From Pseudomonas sp. ERMR1:02 (GTDB lineage: Bacteria > Pseudomonadota > Gammaproteobacteria > Pseudomonadales > Pseudomonadaceae): a stretch of DNA of 64,000 nt. The stretch lies in NCBI RefSeq assembly GCF_002277815.1, contig NZ_NKJI01000021.1:29641-93640 (forward strand), written 5' to 3'. The first letter of the stretch is position 1. Each line of letters opens with the position of its first letter. Both the position numbers and the translations under genes were made by a program. Under the pieces are notes generated by a model. That model saw only the letters and a program-made list of their open reading frames with translations, ran no database searches and was not told where the DNA came from. Positions 45,615 to 52,927 of the stretch are shown piece by piece.

Positions 45615-46078
45615 CAGCGTGCCTCCGGTTCGATAATCATCAATAACTGGTCCCGCTGAACCATCTGCAGATCCTGGGCGACGATGCGTACGACGCGGCC
45701 TTTCACCGGGGAGGCGAGGGTGTTGAATAGCTTCATGGCTTCGACCAGGCACAAGGGCGCGCCGGTTTCCACCGTGGCGTTCTCCTCGACGAAGGACGGC
45801 TGGTCCGGGCTGGGCTTGCGATAGAAGGTGCCCATCATGGTGGCGCGCACGGCCACCTGACCTTCGGCGACTTCGGGTTCGCTAGCGGCCGCCACAGAGG
45901 TCGGCTGCGCCGGTTTTGCGGGCGCGGCACCTTGGGCAGGCGCCAGCGAACGCTGAATCGCGCCGGACTTGCTGGCGGTCAGCGTGGTGTCACCGACGCG
46001 GACTTCAAGGAAGTCCAGATGCGTCGTGTGATCCAGTATTTCCAGGATTCTTCGTGCTTCTTTATGTGTGAGCGACAT
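45614..46078 (-). CDS. Biotin carboxyl carrier protein (AccB-type)
   Basis: 154 residues. An N-terminal helical region (LTHKEARRILEILDHTTHLD), an Ala/Pro-rich linker (about residues 55-80), and a C-terminal biotinyl domain with the acceptor Lys in LCLVEAMKLFNTL and the thumb segment ATMMGTFYRKPSPDQPSFVE. The layout is that of acetyl-CoA carboxylase AccB. AGAGG lies 11 bases before the ATG at 46078. First gene of the leftward operon; its promoter faces the rightward operon across 220 bases containing a palindrome. Confidence 0.9.
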   Translation of the reverse strand: MSLTHKEARRILEILDHTTHLDFLEVRVGDTTLTASKSGAIQRSLAPAQGAAPAKPAQPTSVAAASEPEVAEGQVAVRATMMGTFYRKPSPDQPSFVEENATVETGAPLCLVEAMKLFNTLASPVKGRVVRIVAQDLQMVQRDQLLMIIEPEAR

Positions 46079-46134
46079 GCCGCTGGCCTCTTGTTGTTCG
46101 AATTGCCTGGTCCGATAAAAACATCGATACGTAG

Positions 46135-46148
46135 GATTGTCAACAATC
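46135..46148. promoter_or_regulatory. Candidate GntR operator, site 1
   Basis: GATTGTCAACAATC, a perfect 14-bp palindrome 57 bases upstream of the biotin-carrier start (46078) and 151 bases upstream of the divergent start at 46299. Its core ATTGTCAACAAT differs at one base from the palindrome at 47277-47288. Confidence 0.65.
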
Positions 46149-46298
46149 ATACAATCATGTACCTTGCTCATCGTGACTTACCGGTCCTGATTACTAATAG
46201 AGAGACAGGGCGCTTGGGCAGCTCTTCAAAAAGCGTAGCGCGCGGCAGCCAAGGGCCCGGCGATTTCAGAAAACAGTAGTGTTTTGGAGGGGGCGAGA

Positions 46299-46523
46299 AT
46301 GAGTACAATCGCGGTTAAATCGGATGTCGCTGGGACGGTGTGGCAGATCCATGTCCGCGAAGGCGACGTCGTTGAAGAAGATCAGACGCTGGTCATCATG
46401 GAGTCCATGAAAATGGAAATCCCGTTGATGGCTCTGGAGCCGGGTCGCGTGATTAGCGTTCTGGTGGCCGAGGGCGAAGTCGTCAAAGATGGCCAGGATG
46501 TTTTGCTTATGGAGTGCGATTGA
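46299..46523 (+). CDS. Minimal biotin carboxyl carrier protein (1.3S-like)
   Basis: 74 residues consisting only of a biotinyl domain: VKSDVAGTVWQIHVREGDVV, the acceptor Lys in VIMESMKMEIPLMAL, and VAEGEVVKDGQDVLLME. There is no N-terminal extension or linker, as in acyl-CoA carboxylase and transcarboxylase small carriers. GGAGG lies 8 bases before the ATG at 46299; a TTG at 46284 would overlap that site. It is the first gene of the rightward operon, divergent from a quite different AccB-type carrier, so the cluster has two non-redundant carriers. Confidence 0.88.
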   Translation: MSTIAVKSDVAGTVWQIHVREGDVVEEDQTLVIMESMKMEIPLMALEPGRVISVLVAEGEVVKDGQDVLLMECD

Positions 46524-46528
46524 AGTCT

Positions 46529-47239
46529 ATGTCAATGAATGCAGGTTCGGCGTCGGCCGCCAAGGGCGGTAGTGCAATAGGCATCATGCGGGCTGGTCGC
46601 CAGCGCGTATTGACGATGCCGGAGCAGATTGCCGAGAGCATCACGCTGGCGATTCTGCGAGGCGAGTACGGGCCGGGTGATTCGGTGCGCGAGCAGGAAC
46701 TGGCCGACCACTTCCAGGTCAGCCGTGGCCCGATTCGCGAAGCCCTGCGCATTCTCGAGAAATCAGGCGTCGTGACCATCGTGCCGCAGCGTGGCGCGCA
46801 TGTGACTTCATTGAGCAAGCAGGAGATCGACAACCTGTTCGAGATCCGCGCCGTGCTGGCCGGGTTGTTGGCCAAACACCTGGTTGATGTTGACGGGGCT
46901 GTGGTGCATCAGATGGATGGCATCGTCACGCGGCTGGAACTGATTGCCTCGCAATCCGATGCGTTGGATGAGTATGCTCAGGGCAGTTATCGCCTGAGCA
47001 CACTGTTGTTCCAGTCTTGCGGCAACAGGCAATTGGCAGAACTCATGGGCGCGCTGGGCATTCAGACCGCACGCTATACGCGGTTGGGATTGCGCTCTGC
47101 GGAGCGCCGACAGGCTTCCGTCACTCATTGGCGCCAGTTGGTCGAAGCACTCAGGCAAAACAGCAGTACGGTCGCCGGACAAATGATGGTTGAGCTGATC
47201 AATGCTTCCCATCAAGCCGCATTGAATCACCTGGATTAA
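46529..47239 (+). CDS. GntR-family regulator, FadR/FCD subgroup
   Basis: 236 residues. Winged HTH: MPEQIAESITLAILRGEYGP, REQELADHFQVSRGPIREAL, RILEKSGVVTIVPQRGAHVT; then an FCD effector domain with NLFEIRAVLAGLLAKHLV and a late VTHWRQLVEALRQNSSTVAG that should hold metal or ligand residues. FCD regulators commonly sense carboxylic acids or acyl-CoAs. It starts 5 bases after the small carrier gene. Near-identical palindromes flank it on both sides (46135 and 47277), so it likely controls both arms of the cluster. Confidence 0.92.
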   Translation: MSMNAGSASAAKGGSAIGIMRAGRQRVLTMPEQIAESITLAILRGEYGPGDSVREQELADHFQVSRGPIREALRILEKSGVVTIVPQRGAHVTSLSKQEIDNLFEIRAVLAGLLAKHLVDVDGAVVHQMDGIVTRLELIASQSDALDEYAQGSYRLSTLLFQSCGNRQLAELMGALGIQTARYTRLGLRSAERRQASVTHWRQLVEALRQNSSTVAGQMMVELINASHQAALNHLD

Positions 47240-47276
47240 TCCACACGGGGCACAACACTCCCGAGTGCTGTGTCGA

Positions 47277-47288
47277 ATTGTCGACAAT
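47277..47288. promoter_or_regulatory. Candidate GntR operator, site 2
   Basis: ATTGTCGACAAT, a perfect 12-bp palindrome ending 13 bases before the start codon of the second CoA ligase. It matches the core of site 1 except at the central base. This position suggests an additional internal promoter for ligase, carboxyltransferase and downstream genes. Confidence 0.65.
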
Positions 47289-47301
47289 AAGACAAAATAT
47301 C

Positions 47302-48861
47302 ATGACAAAAAAACGCACCGCAGGACTCATGCTCAGTTGGGCGGCCCGGCAACACCGTGGCCGCACCGCACTGATCTTCGGCGACAACGGCCTGACCTAT
47401 GACGAGGTCGAGGCGGGCAGTAACCGTCTCGCCCATGTGTTGGTTTCCCTTGGGTTGCAGGTGGGAGAGCGGGTCGCTGTGCTGCTCAATAACTCTCCCG
47501 AGGCCATCGAGAGCGTTTTCGCTGTCGAGAAGGCCGGTCTGGTTTATGTGGCACTCAATGCCCGCCACACCTTGGCCGAGCAGATCGCGATCCTCGACGA
47601 TGCGGGTGCCAGTCTGTTGATTGCGGGACCGGAATTCCGCGAAATCGGTGAGGGCGCTCGTGATCGTGTCGAGAGCCTGCGTCACGTGATCGCGCTGGAT
47701 TGGCAGGCGCCGCAACTACTGGATTACCGCCAGCTCCTCGCCTCGATGCCGTTCCATGCCCCCAATGTTCAGGTTTCCCCCGATGCGTTGCTGCGCATTG
47801 CCTATACCTCGGGCACAACCGGCAAACCCAAGGGCGTGACCTACACGGTCAAGCGCTGGTATGAGCGCCTGACCAACCATTTCTACGCCATGGAATACAG
47901 CCTGGGCGTGGAGGATGCGATGTTGCATGTCGGCCCCTTGACCCATGCCGCCGGCGTGCACCTGTTGCCCTGCTACTTGCGCGGTGCGCGCAACGTGATT
48001 CTGGAAAAGTTCGAGCCACTGGAGACGCTTCAGCAAATCGAGCGCCATCGGATCACCCAGATGATGTGTGTGCCGACCATGCTCACACGCTTGCTCGACA
48101 CGCTCGATAGCGGTGTTCAGGCCGATCACTCGTCGCTCAAGTGCATCCACTACGGCACCGCGCCGACCTCGGTTGAACTGATCCGCCGGGCCATTGCGCG
48201 GTTCGGACCGGTGATGCGCCAGCAGTATGGAATGACCGAGGCGGTGCAACCGTTGGCGGTGCTGTATCCGTACGAACACGCAGAGGACGGTGTGTTGCGT
48301 TCTTGCGGCAAACCGACTGCCAATGTGCAGATCACCGTTCGCGATGTTCACGGCGAAGAACTTCCAACGGGAGAAATCGGTGAAATCGCCATCGCCACCG
48401 ACGGCATCGGCGAAGTGGCGTTCTGGCGCCGCCCCGATCTGGAAAGCGAGGCCATCCGCGACGGCTGGTACTACTCCGGCGATCTCGGCTACCTCGACGC
48501 GCAGGGCTTCCTTTATATCGTCGGGCGCAACAAGGACATGATCATTTCCGGTGGCTTCAACGTGTACGCCCGGGAAGTCGAGGATGCCCTGGAAAGCCAT
48601 CCGCACGTCGTAGAAGTCGCGGTGCTCGGCTTGCCCGACCCGGAATGGGGCGAGCGTATCGCGGCGTTCGTCGTTCGGCGCGAAGGTACAACCGTCGACA
48701 GCGAGGCCCTTGGCAATCATTGCACGACGCTGATCGCCGGCTACAAGAAACCACGTCTGATCGAGTTCATTGATGCCCTGCCACGCAATAACGCCGGCAA
48801 GGTGGTGAAGAATATTTTGCGCGACGACTATCTCGCGCGCCTGGAGAGGACATCGTCATGA
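47302..48861 (+). CDS. Acyl-CoA synthetase (ANL superfamily, second copy)
   Basis: 519 residues, beginning MTKKRTAGLMLSWAARQHRG. ATP loop LLRIAYTSGTTGKPKGVTYT; adenylate site YGMTEAVQPLAVL; DGWYYSGDLGYLDAQGFLYI; hinge GRNKDMIISGGFNVYAREVE; catalytic Lys in ALPRNNAGKVVKN. A TTG 24 bases earlier is less likely as a start because it falls in the palindrome. It overlaps the next carboxyltransferase gene by 4 bases, pointing to sequential action. Distinct from the ligase at 39346. Confidence 0.9.
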   Translation: MTKKRTAGLMLSWAARQHRGRTALIFGDNGLTYDEVEAGSNRLAHVLVSLGLQVGERVAVLLNNSPEAIESVFAVEKAGLVYVALNARHTLAEQIAILDDAGASLLIAGPEFREIGEGARDRVESLRHVIALDWQAPQLLDYRQLLASMPFHAPNVQVSPDALLRIAYTSGTTGKPKGVTYTVKRWYERLTNHFYAMEYSLGVEDAMLHVGPLTHAAGVHLLPCYLRGARNVILEKFEPLETLQQIERHRITQMMCVPTMLTRLLDTLDSGVQADHSSLKCIHYGTAPTSVELIRRAIARFGPVMRQQYGMTEAVQPLAVLYPYEHAEDGVLRSCGKPTANVQITVRDVHGEELPTGEIGEIAIATDGIGEVAFWRRPDLESEAIRDGWYYSGDLGYLDAQGFLYIVGRNKDMIISGGFNVYAREVEDALESHPHVVEVAVLGLPDPEWGERIAAFVVRREGTTVDSEALGNHCTTLIAGYKKPRLIEFIDALPRNNAGKVVKNILRDDYLARLERTSS

Positions 48862-50438
48862 GCACGCCTGTCGCACCTGAATGGTCGCTGGAACTCGCCG
48901 ACATCCGCGCTCGCCGTGAGGTCGCCTATGCACTGGGTGGCCCGGAGGCAGTGGAGAAACACCATGCCCAAGGCAAACTCACGGCCCGCGAACGCATCGG
49001 ACATTTGCTTGAGAGCGACAGCTTCGAGGAATTCGGCGTACTGGCCGGCGCGGTGAAATACACGCCGCAAGGCCAGATTGCCTCCGCCACACCGAGCACC
49101 GCAGTCGTCGGCGTAGGCACGATCGAGCAGCGACGCACTGTGGTGGCGGCCGACGATTTCACCATCCGCGGCGGTTCGTCCGAGGCGGCGGTCGCGGAAA
49201 AGTGGATCTATGCCGATCGCTATGCCTGGGAGTACAAGCTGCCGATCATTCGCATGATCGACAGCGCCGGCGGCAGCGTGAAACTGCTCGACAAACTCGG
49301 CCATACCAAGATTCCGGGGTATTCGCTGTTGCCGATCACCAATCTGCTGGGTGCGGTGCCGGTGGTTGGCATTGCCCACGGTGCTTGCGCCGGGTTGGGT
49401 GCGCTGCGGGTTGCCGCTTCCCATTTGTCGATCATGGTGCGTGGCCAGAGCCAGGTATTTGCAGCCGGCCCGCCGGTGGTGAAGCAGGCGTTCGGCATCG
49501 ATATCGACAAGAACGATCTCGGTGGTTACGACCAGGTGCATCGCCACAGCGGCATGATTAACCTGGCCGCCAATACCGACGCCGAGGCGCTGGATCTGGC
49601 CAAACGCTTCTTGTCGTATCTGCCGGGCAATGTCTGGGAGCAGCCGCCACGAGTGAGCTCAAATGACGAACCCGGTCGCCGCGATGCCTGGCTCAACGAT
49701 GCCATTCCCCATGACCGGCGCAAGATCTTCAACCCGCACAAGATCCTCAAGTCGCTGGTCGACAAAGACAGCCTGTTCGAGATGTCCCCGGATTTCGGCG
49801 CCTCGACCATCACCGCGTTTGCCCGTCTCAACGGCTATTCGGTGGGGATCATCTGCAATAACCCGCGCATCGGTGGCGGCGCGCTGACCCGTGCGGCGGC
49901 GCTCAAGCAAACCCGCTTCATCGACCTGTGCGACACCTTTCATCTGCCGTTGATCTACCTCGTGGACCAGCCGGGTGTGATGACCGGGCAGGAGGCGGAA
50001 ATGCAGGGCACGCTGATCGCGGCCATGCAGGCTGTGCATGCGATCGAGCAGGCGAGCGTGCCGGTCATCACCATCGTGTTGCGCCGCTGCGTCGGACTGG
50101 CCGGCGCGATGGTCAGCCCCTGGCATGGTCCGACGGGCACGGCATTGCCGCACCGGTTCGCCTGGCCTTCGGCGCAGTGGGGTTCGATCCCTATCGAGGG
50201 CGGTGTCGCGGCAGCTTACAAGCAGGAAATTGCTGCAGCCGAAGATCCGCTGGCGCGTCGCAAGGAGCTGGAGGCCCATTACCAGGCGCTGGCTTCGCCG
50301 CTGCGCACCGCCGAGCGTTTTGGTGTGATCGACGTAATCGAGCCGGACAGCACGCGTCCGTTGCTGTGCAACTGGGTGGGTGACGCGTATCGCAGCACTG
50401 CGCTTTCCCTTGGTCCGAAGCGGCGCACGATGCGCTAG
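48858..50438 (+). CDS. Acyl-CoA carboxylase, carboxyltransferase subunit (second copy)
   Basis: 526 residues, 12S/PccB class. N-terminal half: HHAQGKLTARERIGHLLESD, RRTVVAADDFTIRGGSSEAA, VGIAHGACAGLGALRVAASH. C-terminal half: LPLIYLVDQPGVMTGQEAEM, VPVITIVLRRCVGLAGAMVS and AWPSAQWGSIPIEGGVAAAY. It differs from the first copy in both acyl- and biotin-side loops (for example VDQPGVMTG versus VDTPGFLVG). Coupled to the upstream CoA ligase, which likely makes its acyl-CoA substrate. The last part of the carboxylase core of the rightward arm. Confidence 0.9.
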   Translation: MSTPVAPEWSLELADIRARREVAYALGGPEAVEKHHAQGKLTARERIGHLLESDSFEEFGVLAGAVKYTPQGQIASATPSTAVVGVGTIEQRRTVVAADDFTIRGGSSEAAVAEKWIYADRYAWEYKLPIIRMIDSAGGSVKLLDKLGHTKIPGYSLLPITNLLGAVPVVGIAHGACAGLGALRVAASHLSIMVRGQSQVFAAGPPVVKQAFGIDIDKNDLGGYDQVHRHSGMINLAANTDAEALDLAKRFLSYLPGNVWEQPPRVSSNDEPGRRDAWLNDAIPHDRRKIFNPHKILKSLVDKDSLFEMSPDFGASTITAFARLNGYSVGIICNNPRIGGGALTRAAALKQTRFIDLCDTFHLPLIYLVDQPGVMTGQEAEMQGTLIAAMQAVHAIEQASVPVITIVLRRCVGLAGAMVSPWHGPTGTALPHRFAWPSAQWGSIPIEGGVAAAYKQEIAAAEDPLARRKELEAHYQALASPLRTAERFGVIDVIEPDSTRPLLCNWVGDAYRSTALSLGPKRRTMR

Positions 50439-50498
50439 TCCTGCGGGATCAGCGGCATCCGGCCTTACCTTCATAACAACAACTCAAAGGTACAGACG

Positions 50499-51776
50499 AT
50501 GTTCTGGAAAAAGAGTCCTTGCGCCGTTTTGGCGACGCTGATGGTGATTCACCTGCTGGCCCAGGTGGACCGCAATATTCTGCTGGGCTTCGCACCGCAA
50601 ATCACGGGCGAGCTGGCGATCAATAACGCGCAGTACGGCTTCCTCGTCGGCGCGGTCTGGGTGCTGAGCTATGGCGTGATGGCGGTGTTCCTCGGCGCGC
50701 TGGCCGATCGTCACAGTCGGCCGCGGGTGATCGGTGCCGGGATGCTGGTCTGGAGCGCTTGTACGATTGCTTCCGGCTACGTCCAGAACTTCGAACAAAT
50801 GGTCGCGGCGCGTTTTCTGGTGGCCACCGGTGAAGCGGCGTTGGTGCCCGCCGCCACGGCGCTGTTGATGGAGCTGTTCTCGGAGAAGCGCCGGGGCACC
50901 GCGATGGGATTGTTCTACCTCGGCATTCCGCTGGGCATTGGTTGCAGCTTTTTGCTGGCGGGCACGCTCGGCGCTGCGCACGGTTGGCGCACCACGTTTC
51001 ATGTCCTTGGTATTGCCGGCGTGGTCATTGGCCTGCCGCTGATACTGATGGGCGACAAGCGCAGTCACAGCACCACGGTGCAAGAGCGTGGCGCCCCACT
51101 CAAGGCGCAATTGGCCGCAGTACTTGCTGAAATGCGCGACAACCGCGTCGTTCGATACACCGTTGCCGGGTTTGTGCTGGCGCATCTGGTCTATCCGGGC
51201 ATCTCGTTCGCGCAACTGTGGATTGCCCGGGAGAGGGGCATGGACCCGGCCACGATCGCCATGACCATGGGTGTCATGCAGATCGTTTTCGGCTCATTGG
51301 GCGCGCTGGCCGGTGGCGTCTTGAGTGACCGCCTGGCCCCTCGATTCAAGGGCGGTCACGCCAGTGTGCTGGCGCTGCTGATGCTGCTGTGCGCGCCGTT
51401 CATGATCGTCTATCGGCTGGTTCCAACGGATTCGCCGCTGTTCTATGTGGGCATGGCGGTCGGCATCTTCATGTTGATGTCGCTTTACGGTTCGGCGACC
51501 ACCGCGATTCAGGGCGCAGTCCCCGTGCGCATGCGTTCCACCGTCATGGGCTTCTCGATGTTGCTGCTCAACCTGTTCTCGGTGGCGGTCGGCACCTTTG
51601 TCGTCGGCTGGATCAGTGATGCGTTGACTACCTCCGGGGTGGCCTCGCCACTGACCCATGTGCTGCTGGTCAGCGACATCCTGGCGCTGGTGCTGGGTGG
51701 CGCGTTCTTTTACATGGCAGCGCGTATCCAGCGTGAAAGCGCGCGGTCGCTGCCAGCCATGGGTATCAAGGTCTGA
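50499..51776 (+). CDS. MFS transporter
   Basis: 425 residues with twelve predicted helices. Start region AVLATLMVIHLLAQVDRNIL; the MFS loop-2 motif appears as GALADRHSRPRVIGAGMLVW; the equivalent loop 8-9 is GGVLSDRLAPRFKGG. It is close to the spinster/hexuronate-type anion permeases. It likely imports the substrate of the catabolic cluster, a free acid that the CoA ligases then activate. AAAGG lies about 9 bases before the ATG, 60 bases after the carboxyltransferase stop. Confidence 0.9.
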   Translation: MFWKKSPCAVLATLMVIHLLAQVDRNILLGFAPQITGELAINNAQYGFLVGAVWVLSYGVMAVFLGALADRHSRPRVIGAGMLVWSACTIASGYVQNFEQMVAARFLVATGEAALVPAATALLMELFSEKRRGTAMGLFYLGIPLGIGCSFLLAGTLGAAHGWRTTFHVLGIAGVVIGLPLILMGDKRSHSTTVQERGAPLKAQLAAVLAEMRDNRVVRYTVAGFVLAHLVYPGISFAQLWIARERGMDPATIAMTMGVMQIVFGSLGALAGGVLSDRLAPRFKGGHASVLALLMLLCAPFMIVYRLVPTDSPLFYVGMAVGIFMLMSLYGSATTAIQGAVPVRMRSTVMGFSMLLLNLFSVAVGTFVVGWISDALTTSGVASPLTHVLLVSDILALVLGGAFFYMAARIQRESARSLPAMGIKV

Positions 51777-51778
51777 TT

Positions 51779-52786
51779 ATGTCCAGGTCCGCTGTCATTC
51801 AGTTTCAGTCAGTGCTCAGCCAATACCTGCCAGGCGTGCTGGCGAGCATCGTGGTTGCCATTGCCGCGCGGTTTCTGGCTGATCAGTACCACGCGCCGGT
51901 GATGCTTTTGGCGCTGCTGCTCGGCATGGCCATGAACTTTTTGGCCGCAGGCCCGAGCAAGGCGGGTATCGACTTCAGCGCTCGTGAAATATTGCGGGTG
52001 GGAGTGGCTTTGCTGGGGTTGCGCATCTCGCTGGAGCAGATTGCCGCGCTCGGCTGGCATCCGGTGCTGATCGTGGTCGTGTCGGTAGTGGTCACCATTT
52101 TGGTGTCGATGCTGGCGGCGCGAGCACTGGGTTTCAACGTGCTGTTCGGTCTGTTGTCCGGTGGTGCCACGGCGATCTGCGGTGCATCCGCGGCGCTGGC
52201 CCTGGCGGCGGCACTGCCTGCCCATCATGCCAAGGAGCGCGCGACGCTGTTCACCGTGATTGGTGTGTCCGCCTTGTCGACCCTGGCCATGATTGTTTAT
52301 CCGGTGATTGCCCGGGCACTGGGTCTGGACCCGCTGCAAGCCGGGGTGTTTCTCGGCGCCACCATCCATGACGTCGCCCAGGTGGTGGGTGCCGGGTACA
52401 GCATGTCCCATGACATCGGCGACACCGCCACGGTGGTGAAGTTGATGCGCATCGCCATGCTGCTGCCGGTCATCGTCTGCGCGGTGTTGATCACCCGCTC
52501 TCAAGGCGGGCAGGGGACGGGGGAGCGGCCACCGTTGCTGCCATGGTTTGCCGTCGCGTTCATCGCTTTGGCTGGGGTGACCAGTTTCGGTTGGCTGCCT
52601 TCAGCGGTGCAGAGCCTGGGCAATCAATTGTCGAGCTGGTGCCTGGTCGTTGCAATCAGTGCGCTAGGGATGAAAATCCAGTTGAAGGAACTGGCCACGG
52701 TGGGGCTCAAGCCCATTCTGTTGATGGTCGGTGAAACCGTGTTTTTGCTGGGGCTGGTGTTGATGATGATTCGGCTCGGGAATTGA
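51779..52786 (+). CDS. YeiH/UPF0324 family membrane protein
   Basis: 335 residues, about ten helices. Family signatures: LRVGVALLGLRISLEQIAAL, GGATAICGASAALALAAALP, AGVFLGATIHDVAQVVGAGY. Family members are called putative sulfate exporters, but the transported species is generally unknown; other family members occur with sulfonate catabolism. It starts 2 bases after the MFS stop and is certainly co-transcribed. Its presence in a carboxylase operon hints at export of an anion, perhaps bicarbonate or a sulfur species released from the substrate; this is speculation. Confidence 0.88.
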   Translation: MSRSAVIQFQSVLSQYLPGVLASIVVAIAARFLADQYHAPVMLLALLLGMAMNFLAAGPSKAGIDFSAREILRVGVALLGLRISLEQIAALGWHPVLIVVVSVVVTILVSMLAARALGFNVLFGLLSGGATAICGASAALALAAALPAHHAKERATLFTVIGVSALSTLAMIVYPVIARALGLDPLQAGVFLGATIHDVAQVVGAGYSMSHDIGDTATVVKLMRIAMLLPVIVCAVLITRSQGGQGTGERPPLLPWFAVAFIALAGVTSFGWLPSAVQSLGNQLSSWCLVVAISALGMKIQLKELATVGLKPILLMVGETVFLLGLVLMMIRLGN

Positions 52787-52927
52787 TTGAGCCGTTGAGG
52801 CTGGTCGTTCAGTAACGCCTCCAGCGATATTGATCGGATCACGTTGAATGAATTGAACGCTCCCCTGACGGGGTTATGAGTGGTGGGCACTCTCATGCCC
52901 GAATTTTGAATAGCCAGGTGTATTTCC

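Noticed and set aside
47716..48720. 334-residue minus-strand frame
   Set aside because: Antisense to the second CoA ligase, whose motifs are all in place; no family resemblance.
36596..52786. Leucine (liu) or citronellol/geraniol (atu) degradation cluster
   Set aside because: No acyl-CoA dehydrogenase, enoyl-CoA hydratase or HMG-CoA lyase of those operons, and extra 5S-like, DUF35 and ligase genes that those clusters lack.
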